In this document: piece by piece, positions 17,527 through 25,769 of the stretch
Position numbering within the stretch: position 1 is the stretch's first letter
Layout: each line of letters opens with the position of its first letter
DNA from: Pseudomonadales bacterium
GTDB taxonomy: Bacteria; Pseudomonadota; Gammaproteobacteria; Pseudomonadales; Halieaceae
DNA length: 64,000 nt
Assembly (NCBI GenBank): GCA_024234675.1
Contig: JACKNU010000009.1
Location: forward strand, 45,193-109,192
Direction: 5' to 3'
The notes under the pieces: generated by a model
Databases searched by the model: none
Seen by the model: the letters and a program-made list of their open reading frames with translations, nothing else
Told to the model about the DNA's origin: nothing
Translations under genes and position numbers: made by a program

Positions 17527-18996
17527 CTAATTGGGCCGCACCAGGTCGCCGGTATCAAAATCCACCTTCAGGCTGAACTGGATGCGGTAATCGGTACCGG
17601 TGTTACCGGAAATATCCTGGCGCTGGCCCCAGATGAACTCGGTGCCCAGCATGACGTGATCCCTGGGGTAGTGCAGCAGGTTGATCTGCGCAATCTGCCC
17701 TCGCTTGAACTCGGTTTGGGCCTGGCCGTCAGTCGTATCCAGGTCGATCCCGGACCAGCCGAAGGAGGTCGACCACTTGTCATTCCAGTAGAGGTCGTAA
17801 TAGGTACTGATGCCCAGGATGGGCACGGTCTCGGCCCCCGCCCGGAAAATATCCGCGGAGTCAGGGGCGATATCCAGGCCGCCGTCATTCATGTAGTTGC
17901 CGATACCCTCGCCGTACACTACCTGCAGCTTCAGCTGGTCCCTGCCCCGGGTAACGAGCCCGGCACTGGTGTTGACGCCCCAGCCGATTTTATAGTCCTT
18001 GTTGCCATTGTCGAGCCGTTCGTAGCCGAGCTTGCGCACGATGCCGGCCACCTTGTAGTGGCCGAAATCGCCGCTGCCAAGGTAACTGGCGGTCAGGTCC
18101 GGCAGGTCGTTATAGGACTGGAATACCGTCTCCGCCGTGGAATCCACGGACTCGCAATCGGGGGCCGGATTCGGCAGCTTACAGTTGTCGGTATCACGGA
18201 ACTGTCCCACGGATAATGCCGTGCTGGGGTTTTCCAGGCTCACCGCGAATATGTCGTCGCCCATGGGGAAGCTGTAGCGCGCCTGCTTGTTGCGGTAGAA
18301 CACCATGCCGGTGGGACCCCAGTAATCGATGGTATTGGGGAAGATGCCGATATCCATGAAGTTGGACCAGTACTGACCCATGCCGAAATCCTTGTAGGTC
18401 GCCCAGGCATGGCGCACCCGCAGGGTGGTCTGGCCCTGGTCCGAGCCGACACCGAATAACTCACCCTCGAGGATGTAGGTGACGTCGTCGCCGTAACCGC
18501 CCCTGATGCCCAGCCGCGACTGGCGCACGCTGAACACGAAGTCGCCATTATTACCGTAAGCCCCGCTCTGGGTGGGAATGGTGGTCACCCGCAGGGTGTC
18601 CTCCCAGTTCGGGTCCACCCGCTTGAAATCATAGATCGCGTCCGCCATGACAAAACCGTACACCTCGGCGCTGAGCCTGTCCGGGGCCCCGGCGGTACCG
18701 GCCGTCGCCGGCATACTCCCGTAGTCTTCCGGGGGCGGCGGCTCTTCCGTCCCGAACTCCTGGGCGGTGGGAGACTGTTGCGGTTCAGGGGCAGCGGTCT
18801 GGGCCGCCTTCAGTCGCCTGAGTTCCGCATCCATGGTCTCCAGCAGGCGCTGTTGTTGCTCCATGACCGCCTTTTGCCGCTCCAGTTGCTCCTCCAGCGC
18901 GGAAATCCTCTCCGCATCGGTGGCGGCTCCCGCGTTGAGCGCATAGGAGGCACACAGGATGGCCGCTGGCAGCAGGGCTTTTCCGGTTCCTGGCAT
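17527..18996 (-). CDS. DcaP-like outer-membrane porin
   Basis: This 489-residue protein has a signal peptide ending about ALNAGA (24), a coiled coil (about 28-65; ISALEEQLERQKAVMEQQQ), a Pro/Glu linker and a long beta-barrel region rich in alternating aromatic strands (YGFVMADAIYDFKRVDPNW, then FSVRQSRLGIRGGY). The coiled coil plus barrel is the DcaP arrangement, trimeric porins for negatively charged or dicarboxylic solutes. A Cys pair (NCKLPNPAPDCES) probably closes an extracellular loop. It ends in Asn, not the usual terminal Phe, though VDFDTGDLV precedes it. It lies between the glutaminase and AI-2E genes. Confidence 0.85.
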   Translation of the reverse strand: MPGTGKALLPAAILCASYALNAGAATDAERISALEEQLERQKAVMEQQQRLLETMDAELRRLKAAQTAAPEPQQSPTAQEFGTEEPPPPEDYGSMPATAGTAGAPDRLSAEVYGFVMADAIYDFKRVDPNWEDTLRVTTIPTQSGAYGNNGDFVFSVRQSRLGIRGGYGDDVTYILEGELFGVGSDQGQTTLRVRHAWATYKDFGMGQYWSNFMDIGIFPNTIDYWGPTGMVFYRNKQARYSFPMGDDIFAVSLENPSTALSVGQFRDTDNCKLPNPAPDCESVDSTAETVFQSYNDLPDLTASYLGSGDFGHYKVAGIVRKLGYERLDNGNKDYKIGWGVNTSAGLVTRGRDQLKLQVVYGEGIGNYMNDGGLDIAPDSADIFRAGAETVPILGISTYYDLYWNDKWSTSFGWSGIDLDTTDGQAQTEFKRGQIAQINLLHYPRDHVMLGTEFIWGQRQDISGNTGTDYRIQFSLKVDFDTGDLVRPN

Positions 18997-19034
18997 ATTC
19001 TCGTCCTCGGTTTAACTGCGGCTGTGGAGCCGGC

Positions 19035-20054
19035 TTACTGCTGCGGGATCACCTCATAGGGATTGCCACCCAGGGCATTGGAGATGTCGGCAATCGCCTT
19101 CTGGGCGCGCACGCTGTTGCCGGCCGAATCCAGCGGCGGCGAAATGACCGCAATACCGAAGCGCCCGGGGGAAACGGCGATGATGCCGCCCCCGACTCCA
19201 CTCTTGGCGGGCAGGCCGGTCGCGTACAGCCACTTGCCCGAATCATCGTAGAGCCCGGCGGTGGCCATCACCGCCAGCACTTCGGGAACATTCTCTTCTT
19301 GCATCACCTGCTTGCCGGTCAGGGGGTTACGGCCACCGTTGGCCAGGGTTGCCGCCATGACCGCCAGGTCGCGGGCGTTCACGTTGACCGAACACTGCTC
19401 GGTATAAATGTCGGTGGCCCGGGCAGGATCATCCTTGATGCGCCCATAGGCGTACATGAGTTGGGCGATCGCCTGGTTGCGCTGGTTGGTGGCGGCTTCC
19501 GAGTCGAATACTTCCCTGTTGACCTTGAGCTCGCGGCCCGCGAAGGCACTGTAGTAGTCCAGGATCCTGGCCCAGATTTCCTCGCGGGAACCGCCCGCCA
19601 CCATGCTGGTGGCGGCGATCGCACCGGCATTGACCAGCGGGTTCATCTCCGCGCCCTTGTACTGTTCCACGGCAACAATGGAGTTGAATACCTGGCCGGT
19701 GGCATCCACTCCCATGTTGTTGTAGATCGCGCCGGGACCCTGCTCATCCATAACCAGCGTCATGGTAAAAACCTTGGAGATAGACTGGATCGACACCTCG
19801 GACTCGACATCCCCCTTGGTGTATACCGTGCCGTCGGGCGTGACCAGGGCGATGCCGTAAATAGTCGAATCAACCTTGGCCAGCGCAGGTATATAGTCGG
19901 CATTGGCGCCCTCCTGCAGCGACTTGTACTTTGCATAGGCAGCGTCCAGGGCCGCCTCAACCGCCGCTTTTTCCAGCGGCTCAGCCAGCACCCCGGCGGC
20001 GGCAAACAGGGCCAGCAACAAGGTGGCGAGGCGTGCTATCAAAGAGTCTTTCAT
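19035..20054 (-). CDS. glsA: Exported glutaminase (serine-dependent, GlsA family)
   Basis: The 339-residue protein is a beta-lactamase-fold glutaminase, hydrolysing glutamine to glutamate and ammonia. The SxxK nucleophile motif is Ser91-Ile-Ser-Lys94, followed by FTMTLVMDEQG. NPLVNAGAIA, the family ETATNQRNQ-like segment (SEAATNQRNQ) and SGVGGGIIAVSPGRFGIAV are typical of GlsA. Unlike the cytoplasmic E. coli enzymes it begins with a clear signal peptide (LATLLLALFAAAGVLA, cut near residue 24), so it should act in the periplasm. It is the first gene of a likely operon with the porin (38 bp gap) and the AI-2E transporter. Confidence 0.93.
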   Translation of the reverse strand: MKDSLIARLATLLLALFAAAGVLAEPLEKAAVEAALDAAYAKYKSLQEGANADYIPALAKVDSTIYGIALVTPDGTVYTKGDVESEVSIQSISKVFTMTLVMDEQGPGAIYNNMGVDATGQVFNSIVAVEQYKGAEMNPLVNAGAIAATSMVAGGSREEIWARILDYYSAFAGRELKVNREVFDSEAATNQRNQAIAQLMYAYGRIKDDPARATDIYTEQCSVNVNARDLAVMAATLANGGRNPLTGKQVMQEENVPEVLAVMATAGLYDDSGKWLYATGLPAKSGVGGGIIAVSPGRFGIAVISPPLDSAGNSVRAQKAIADISNALGGNPYEVIPQQ

Positions 20055-20221
20055 CGGTGTCTCTCTGCTCCATGTGAGGGCGACTTACAGGCCTGGCGGT
20101 CTCGGCAGCAATCCTGGGGGCCAGCGCACTTACATCATAGTATAGAAATGACGGCGGGCGCTTTCATTCCTGCAAGGTATCCGGATAATAGCCCCGCAGA
20201 GACGCACAGGCAGGGTACAAC

Positions 20222-21223
20222 ATGAAGAAGTACGTGGCATACGGCATCGGCGCGGCGCTGGTGGACACCGAGATCAAGGTTACCGATGAGGAACTGGCGG
20301 CCATGCAGGTCGACAAGGGCATGATGACCCTGGTCGACGAGGCCCGCCAGGCCCAACTGCTGGCGCACCTGGAGGGCCACCTGGTCAAGGCCAGTCACGC
20401 CAGCGGCGGCAGCGCCGGCAACTCCATGATTGCCACCGCCCAGTTCGGCGGCCCCACTTTCATGTCCTGCAAGGTCGCCGCTGACGCCGATGGCGATATT
20501 TACCTGGCCGACCTGGCCGCGGCCGGGGTCGATCACGGCCTGAACGGCGCCCGCGCTCCCGGCACCACCGGCAAGTGCCTGGTGCTGATCACCGCCGACG
20601 CCGAGCGCAGCATGAATACCTTCCTCGGGGTCAGCGAGACCCTGTCGACTGCGGAGCTGGACCCCGAGGCCATCGCCGCGTCAGAGTACCTCTATATAGA
20701 GGGCTACCTGGTTACCTCGCCCACCGGCCTCGCGGCGGCCGTGAAGGCCAGGGAAATCGCCCAGGCCGCGGGCGTGAAAACCTCCCTGAGCTTTTCCGAC
20801 CCGGGCATGGTGGAGTTTTTCCGCGAGGGCATGGCACAGATCGTCGGTGACGGCCTGGACCTGGTGTTCTGCAACGAGGCAGAGGCACTGGGCTGGGGCG
20901 ATACCGACAACCTGGACGTGGCCATCGAGAAACTGAAACGGGTCGCCAGGACGTTTGTGATCACCCGCGGCGCCGCCGGCGCGCTCACCTGGGACGGGGA
21001 GGAGCTGGCCGATATTCCGCCGCACAAGGTGCATGCGGTCGACAGCAATGGCGCCGGCGACATGTTTGCCGGGGCCTTTCTGTACGCCATCACCCGGGGC
21101 GAGGATTTCCCCACCGCGGGCCGCTTTGCCAGCCTGGCCGCCGGTAAAATCGTCGCCAATTACGGACCGCGCCTGGCGGCGGCCGATTACCCGGCCCTGC
21201 GGGCGGAATTTTTCGGGGATTGA
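20222..21223 (+). CDS. Adenosine kinase-like PfkB-family sugar/nucleoside kinase
   Basis: The 333-residue protein has both ribokinase-family signatures: GGSAGNSM (62-69) for substrate binding and DSNGAGDMFAGAF (274-286), with Asp280 as the catalytic base and GAGD forming the anion hole. The NEAEA motif (218-222) is also present. Length and the TGKCLVLITADAERSMNTFLG stretch resemble the bacterial proteins usually annotated as adenosine kinase; sugar or nucleoside specificity cannot be read directly. It stands alone, divergent from glsA and convergent on polB (25 bp between stops). Confidence 0.88.
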   Translation: MKKYVAYGIGAALVDTEIKVTDEELAAMQVDKGMMTLVDEARQAQLLAHLEGHLVKASHASGGSAGNSMIATAQFGGPTFMSCKVAADADGDIYLADLAAAGVDHGLNGARAPGTTGKCLVLITADAERSMNTFLGVSETLSTAELDPEAIAASEYLYIEGYLVTSPTGLAAAVKAREIAQAAGVKTSLSFSDPGMVEFFREGMAQIVGDGLDLVFCNEAEALGWGDTDNLDVAIEKLKRVARTFVITRGAAGALTWDGEELADIPPHKVHAVDSNGAGDMFAGAFLYAITRGEDFPTAGRFASLAAGKIVANYGPRLAAADYPALRAEFFGD

Positions 21224-21248
21224 TGCTGTTGCCGCCAGGTGCGGCCCG

Positions 21249-23609
21249 CTAAAACAGGTCTATCTGCTTGTCGACCAGGGTGCGGAACGAGGTGCCCACC
21301 ATACCCAGGATGCCGTCGGCAACCGGCTCCAGCTGGCGGTCTACATAGTGCTGGTAGTCCAGTGGCGCCAGCGGCCTGGCGACGGGCTCCGCGCCGGCGG
21401 TGGTGATGACGTACTCCACCCAGCCGCCGCGGGCGGGAGGTGGCAAGCCGCGGGGCCCACACAGCCGCGCCGCCTGCACATGGGGTGGCACATTGCGCTG
21501 GTATTCGTCCAGCCTGCGCCGCAGGCGCTTGCGATACACCAGTTGTTGGTCGTGTCGCCCCGCCAGCACCTCGGCGGTCAGCTGGCGCACATAGTCCTCG
21601 AAGGGTTCCTCCATGAATACCCGGCGGTACAGTTCCTCCTGAAACTCCCGGGCCAGGCGGGTCCAGTCGGTGCGCACGTTTTCCAGGCCCTTGAATACCA
21701 GCCGGTCGCCATCCTTGCCTGCAACCACCCCGGCGTAGCGCTTCTTGCTGCCCTTGTCGGAGCCGCGGATCGTCGGCATGAGAAAGCGCTTGAAGTGGGT
21801 CTCGAATTCGAGCTCCAGCACGCTCTCCAGGCCGAACTCAGCCCGCACCACCTCACGCCACCAGCTGTTCAGGTCCGCCTGCAGCTGCTGTCCCGCCGCG
21901 ACGGCCCGGGCGTCATTGTCGGCCTCGTGAATCCACACGAATACCGAGTCGGTATCGCCGTAAATCACCCGGTGACCGGCCAGCTCGATCTGGTCCCGGG
22001 TGCGCGTCAGGATCTCGTGCCCGCGGCGGGTGATGGAACTGGCCAGGCGGGCATCGAAAAAACGGCAGCCCGGGGTGCCGAGCACCCCATAAAAACTGTT
22101 CATGATGATCTTGATGGCCTGGGACAGGGGGGCGTCGCCGGCACGCCTGGCGGCATCGCGTTGCTGCCACAGCTGCTCGATCAGCTGCGGCAGGATATGC
22201 CCCTGGCGCGCAAAGCGGGCCCCGAGGAACCCGGGCACCGTGTCCGCCTCCGCCAGCTCGCCTCCCGTCCCCAGCGCCAGCCCCAGCGGATCGATACAGA
22301 AGGTGCGGATGATACTGGGATACAGGCTCTTGAAATCCAGCACCAGCACGTGGTCGTACAGGCCGGGAATGGAGTCGAGCACGAAGCCCCCCGGACTGCC
22401 GGTGTGGTCGGGACTGGCGTTGGGGGCGACATAGCCCGCGCGGTGCAGGCGCGGCAGGTAGAGATTGTCGAAGGAGGCCACCGAGCCGCCCATGCGGTCG
22501 ATGTTGAGGCCGGTCATGACGGTGCGCGCGACCGCGAAATCCAGCAGGGAGGTGGCGGCGAAGATCTGAGACACCAGTTCACAGTCCTTCAGGTTGTAAT
22601 CCGCCAGGGCGGTCTTGTCGTCACGGAACAATTCGCCGATCTGCTCGCCGCGGCCACTGCCGGTGAGCAGCTTGCCCTCTCCCAGCAGTTCCCGGGCGAC
22701 ATTTTCCAGGGAGAAACTCTCGAAGCGATAGAAGGCCGCCCGCAATAACTCGATGCCATCGAGTATGACTCTGCCGGGGCACTGGGCACTGCGCCGCTCG
22801 CCGTCCTCGTCCAGTTGCCGCCAGTGCACGGAGCGGCGGTCCCGACCCAGTACCAGCCGCAGTCCCAGCTTGTCCGCCAGCCGCTGCAGGTACCAGGTAT
22901 CGAAATTCACCACGTTCCAGCCGATCAGCACATCGGGATCGTAGGCCGCCAGCCAGTCGGTGAAAGCCTGCAGAACCGCCTCCTGGCTGGCATGGGCCTC
23001 CACGAAATCCTGCCGCGCGCCCTCCCCCACCATGAATACGCGGCGACTGTGGCTGTCGCCGTCGACGCCGTGGACCGCGATCGAGTACAGCTGCAGGCCC
23101 TGCATGGCCGTTTCTATATCGAAGGAGACCACTTTCAGCGCGGGCCGGTAGGCACCGCTACGGATGGCGGGGTTCTCCAGCAGGAGATAGCTCCCGGATG
23201 GCCGCGCCACCCCCTGCAGCAGGGCCGACCCCGCCACGAAGCGCTCCATCAGGTAGCGGTCCGCCGGGTTGATGTCCGCCTCCAGCGGCTCCAGCCCCTG
23301 CTCGCGCAAGGCATCCGCCAGGCGCCGCGCCTCGCGGTAGGCGCGGCTGTACACCGCCACCACCGGCTGCAACTCGAAGCTGCGCAGGGGCAGCGGCTTG
23401 CACTCTATGCCGGGGACCGCATCCAGCAGGGGTTGCGCCCGGGCCAGCTCGGCCTGGCGCAGGAAAAACACACTGCGTTCGCCCCGCACCAGCGCGCACA
23501 GCGGCCCCTGGGCGCTGGCGAACCAGAATTCCAGTTCCACCCCGCCCGGCGTATCGCGCCAGTTGCGGGTGAGGAGAAAACCGTTGAAGCTCTGTGCTGT
23601 CATGGGCAC
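21249..23609 (-). CDS. polB: DNA polymerase II
   Basis: This is a 786-residue family B polymerase. The proofreading exonuclease shows SFDIETAM (ExoI), WNVVNFDTWYL (ExoII) and a YNLKDCELV ExoIII. The polymerase shows DFKSLYPSIIRTF (motif A), the KIIMNSFYGVLG motif B and YGDTDSVFV (motif C). The protein ends in KQIDLF, a good beta-clamp binding pentapeptide, as in E. coli Pol II. It takes part in replication restart and lesion tolerance and is normally SOS-induced; I found no convincing LexA box upstream. A start at 23603 (MTAQSFNG) is equally possible. Confidence 0.97.
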   Translation of the reverse strand: MPMTAQSFNGFLLTRNWRDTPGGVELEFWFASAQGPLCALVRGERSVFFLRQAELARAQPLLDAVPGIECKPLPLRSFELQPVVAVYSRAYREARRLADALREQGLEPLEADINPADRYLMERFVAGSALLQGVARPSGSYLLLENPAIRSGAYRPALKVVSFDIETAMQGLQLYSIAVHGVDGDSHSRRVFMVGEGARQDFVEAHASQEAVLQAFTDWLAAYDPDVLIGWNVVNFDTWYLQRLADKLGLRLVLGRDRRSVHWRQLDEDGERRSAQCPGRVILDGIELLRAAFYRFESFSLENVARELLGEGKLLTGSGRGEQIGELFRDDKTALADYNLKDCELVSQIFAATSLLDFAVARTVMTGLNIDRMGGSVASFDNLYLPRLHRAGYVAPNASPDHTGSPGGFVLDSIPGLYDHVLVLDFKSLYPSIIRTFCIDPLGLALGTGGELAEADTVPGFLGARFARQGHILPQLIEQLWQQRDAARRAGDAPLSQAIKIIMNSFYGVLGTPGCRFFDARLASSITRRGHEILTRTRDQIELAGHRVIYGDTDSVFVWIHEADNDARAVAAGQQLQADLNSWWREVVRAEFGLESVLELEFETHFKRFLMPTIRGSDKGSKKRYAGVVAGKDGDRLVFKGLENVRTDWTRLAREFQEELYRRVFMEEPFEDYVRQLTAEVLAGRHDQQLVYRKRLRRRLDEYQRNVPPHVQAARLCGPRGLPPPARGGWVEYVITTAGAEPVARPLAPLDYQHYVDRQLEPVADGILGMVGTSFRTLVDKQIDLF

Positions 23610-23643
23610 CGGCAGATAGACAATGGGGCTGGGCTTGGGGGCC

Positions 23644-23663
23644 GCTGTGGCTTAAGCTACAGC
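23644..23663. promoter_or_regulatory. 20-bp palindrome between polB and the pentapeptide gene
   Basis: The halves GCTGTGGCTT and AAGCTACAGC are inverted repeats with one mismatch, centred in the 88-bp divergent gap. It could be an operator for either gene. It is not a CTGT-N8-ACAG LexA site. Confidence 0.35.
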
Positions 23664-23697
23664 CCGAATTTCCCCGTTTCGCCCTAAAGGTAAACCA

Positions 23698-24045
23698 ATG
23701 GACAAGCCCGTCATCAAGCAAGATCCCTTATACCAGCTGCTTCGCAACGAGGACATCAAGGGATTCAACGAGCAGCGCGACAAGCTGGATACCAGCGAAC
23801 TGGCCAGCGGCGATTACCGCGGCCGCGACCTGCGCAATATGAACGCCCGCGGCCTGGATTTCAGCAATTCCTATTTTCGCAACGCCGACCTGAGCGGCAT
23901 CGACTTTCGCGACACCAACCTGGAAGGAGCCAGCCTGCTGGATGCCAAGCTCTCGGGAACCTACTTCCCCGAGGCCCTGAGCGCGGCTGAAATCCGCCTC
24001 TCCCTGGATACCGGCACCCGCCTGCGTTACAACAACAAGGACTAG
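23698..24045 (+). CDS. Small pentapeptide-repeat protein
   Basis: The protein has 115 residues. After a charged helical N-terminus (1-35), residues about 40-88 form a short right-handed beta helix of pentapeptide units with the A(D/N)LxX pattern: YRGRDLRNMNARGLDF, then NADLSGIDFRDTNLEGASLLDAKLSGTYF. With about nine units it is shorter than the Qnr/MfpA gyrase-protecting proteins, so a gyrase role is not implied. Its stop overlaps the convergent DUF2333 gene by 4 bp. The ATG follows a TAAAGGTAA ribosome site. Confidence 0.88.
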   Translation: MDKPVIKQDPLYQLLRNEDIKGFNEQRDKLDTSELASGDYRGRDLRNMNARGLDFSNSYFRNADLSGIDFRDTNLEGASLLDAKLSGTYFPEALSAAEIRLSLDTGTRLRYNNKD

Positions 24046-25094
24046 CCCTGGGACAGCAGGTCACGCAGGTCAATGATCGCGGCGTTGGCGCGGCTGATAT
24101 AGGAGGCCATCACCAGGGAGTGGTTGGCGAGTACGCCGAAACCGCTGCCGTTTAGAATCATGGGGCTCCACACCGTCTCCTGGGTGCCCTCCAGCTCGCG
24201 AATAATCTGCTGCAGGCTGACATGGGCGTTCTTCTTGCGCAGCACCTCCGCGAAATCCACTTCCGCCGCCCTCAGGAACTGGATCAGCGCCCAGGCCGAG
24301 CCGCGGGCCTCGTAAAAGACGTCATCGATTTCCAGCCAGGGGGTGGTCACATCCATTTCATAAGGCGTGGCCGTGGACTGGGTGGCGACCTCCTCTCCGG
24401 CCAGGTCGGTGTTGATGCGTCGCTTGCCCACACTGGCACTGAGCCGCTGTGACAGGCTGCCCATGCGGGTGTTGACCGTGGTCAGCCAGATGCGCAGGTT
24501 GTCGGCCCGGGCGAAGAACTGGGCATCCGGTGACTGCTCGTCCGACAGGCGATCGAAATACCGGTGTATGTACTTGAGGCCGTCGCGATACTCCGACTCC
24601 GACGCGGGCAGCGCCCAGCTGTCGGAGTCGAAGTTCAGGCGCGGCTCAGCCTGCACCAGGTCCACATCCTCCGTGGACTGGGACTGGGATCGGCTGAAGT
24701 TCTCGCGCATGGCCCGCGCCAGGTCCCGGGACTGCACCAGCACCCCGTATTCCCAGTTGGGCATGTTGTCCAGCCACACCCCGGGCGGAAAAATATCATT
24801 GTGGGTGTAACCGCCGGGCTTGGTGAGCAGGGTATCCACCACCCCCATCAGGGCCGCCGTGGTAACCGAGCCGGTGACCACCTCGCCGCCGGTCTCGGCC
24901 GCATAAGCCTCAGCGTTGGCGCGCACATCGAAGGGCGCCGGCGCAATACTCCAGTACATGCCGAGCACTGTCACGATGACCAGGTAGATCAGTACCAGCA
25001 CCAGCAGGGCCCTCACCCGGCCGCCGGGCAGGAAGCCGGTGATCCCGTCCCGCCAGTCCGCGGCGGCATCTTTTACTGCGTTGATGTCATTCAT
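24042..25094 (-). CDS. DUF2333 family inner-membrane protein
   Basis: The 350-residue protein has one membrane helix near residues 27-50 (VRALLVLVLIYLVIVTVLG) and a large periplasmic part. The segments TLLTKPGGYTHNDIFPPGVWLDNMPNWEYG (read in pieces: KPGGYTHND and PPGVWLDNMPNWE) and FFARADNLRIWL are the parts I associate with DUF2333. Function is unknown. It precedes the copper chaperone gene on the opposite order of the same strand (12 bp apart, the chaperone being upstream), so the two are probably cotranscribed. Confidence 0.85.
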   Translation of the reverse strand: MNDINAVKDAAADWRDGITGFLPGGRVRALLVLVLIYLVIVTVLGMYWSIAPAPFDVRANAEAYAAETGGEVVTGSVTTAALMGVVDTLLTKPGGYTHNDIFPPGVWLDNMPNWEYGVLVQSRDLARAMRENFSRSQSQSTEDVDLVQAEPRLNFDSDSWALPASESEYRDGLKYIHRYFDRLSDEQSPDAQFFARADNLRIWLTTVNTRMGSLSQRLSASVGKRRINTDLAGEEVATQSTATPYEMDVTTPWLEIDDVFYEARGSAWALIQFLRAAEVDFAEVLRKKNAHVSLQQIIRELEGTQETVWSPMILNGSGFGVLANHSLVMASYISRANAAIIDLRDLLSQG

Positions 25095-25106
25095 GTCGAT
25101 ATCCTG

Positions 25107-25577
25107 TCAATGGTGGTGATGCTCGTGTGAAGACTGCCCGCCCTCCCGGCGAACCTCGGCGCTGAAGCAGGTTTCCTCCCCCCCCGCCACATACAGGCAG
25201 AGCTGTACCTGCTCTCCCACCGCGGGCATGCGCTGCAGCCCCAGCAGCATCAGGTGGGTGCCGCCGGGGGCCAGCTCCAGGCGTTGCCCCGGCGCCAGTT
25301 CCAGCTGCTGCAACTGCTCCATGCGCTGGTAACCATCCACCTCGCGCGTGGTATGGAATTCAACCCGCTCGGCGATGTCAGTGCTGGCGCCGGTAATGGT
25401 CACGGCGACCCCTGTCGGGTTGTCGATCACCAGATAGGCGGCAGTATTGGCCTGGGTGGGCGGCAGAGCCCGCACCCAGGGCTGGCTCACGGCAATGGGG
25501 GCGGAATTTCCCGCCAGCACCGCGCCGGCCAACAGGGCCAATAATGATACCACCGGGAATATCCTGAAAATGTTCAA
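25107..25577 (-). CDS. Periplasmic copper chaperone PCu(A)C
   Basis: The 156-residue protein carries the PCuAC copper(I) site exactly: His75, ten residues, Met86, twenty-one residues, His108, one residue, Met110. A signal peptide ends near residue 22 (LLALLAGAVLAG). The C-terminus HEHHHH adds a second metal-binding tail, which is common in the family. It delivers copper to cytochrome oxidase CuA or CuB centres, usually with Sco1; no Sco gene is here. The DsbD gene is divergent upstream, which may matter for keeping Cu-site thiols reduced. Confidence 0.95.
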   Translation of the reverse strand: MNIFRIFPVVSLLALLAGAVLAGNSAPIAVSQPWVRALPPTQANTAAYLVIDNPTGVAVTITGASTDIAERVEFHTTREVDGYQRMEQLQQLELAPGQRLELAPGGTHLMLLGLQRMPAVGEQVQLCLYVAGGEETCFSAEVRREGGQSSHEHHHH

Positions 25578-25713
25578 AAACTCACCTCGTTTGCGGAACC
25601 TGGGCAGCGCCCGTAACGTCCTATAACTATAACACTGTCGGCATCGCTGTTGATTGTCGATTGGGCACAGGCTGCGAGGCTGTTACAATCGCGCGCCGGG
25701 AAAGCCTCCCGGA

Positions 25714-25753
25714 CACCGGACCATCGGGTCACCGGACCAACGGGTCACCGGAC
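25714..25753 (+). repeat. 16-bp tandem repeat in the dsbD leader
   Basis: Two full units at 25714-25729 and 25730-25745 (CACCGGACC, then A-T/A-CGGGT; one mismatch) and a half unit to 25753 lie just before the dsbD start. Such a repeat can expand or contract and alter the leader. Confidence 0.7.
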
Positions 25754-25769
25754 ACTACGAGGATTCTGC

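Noticed and set aside
23590..23643. LexA box for polB
   Set aside because: CTGTGCTGTCATGG resembles half sites but there is no CTGT-N8-ACAG arrangement.
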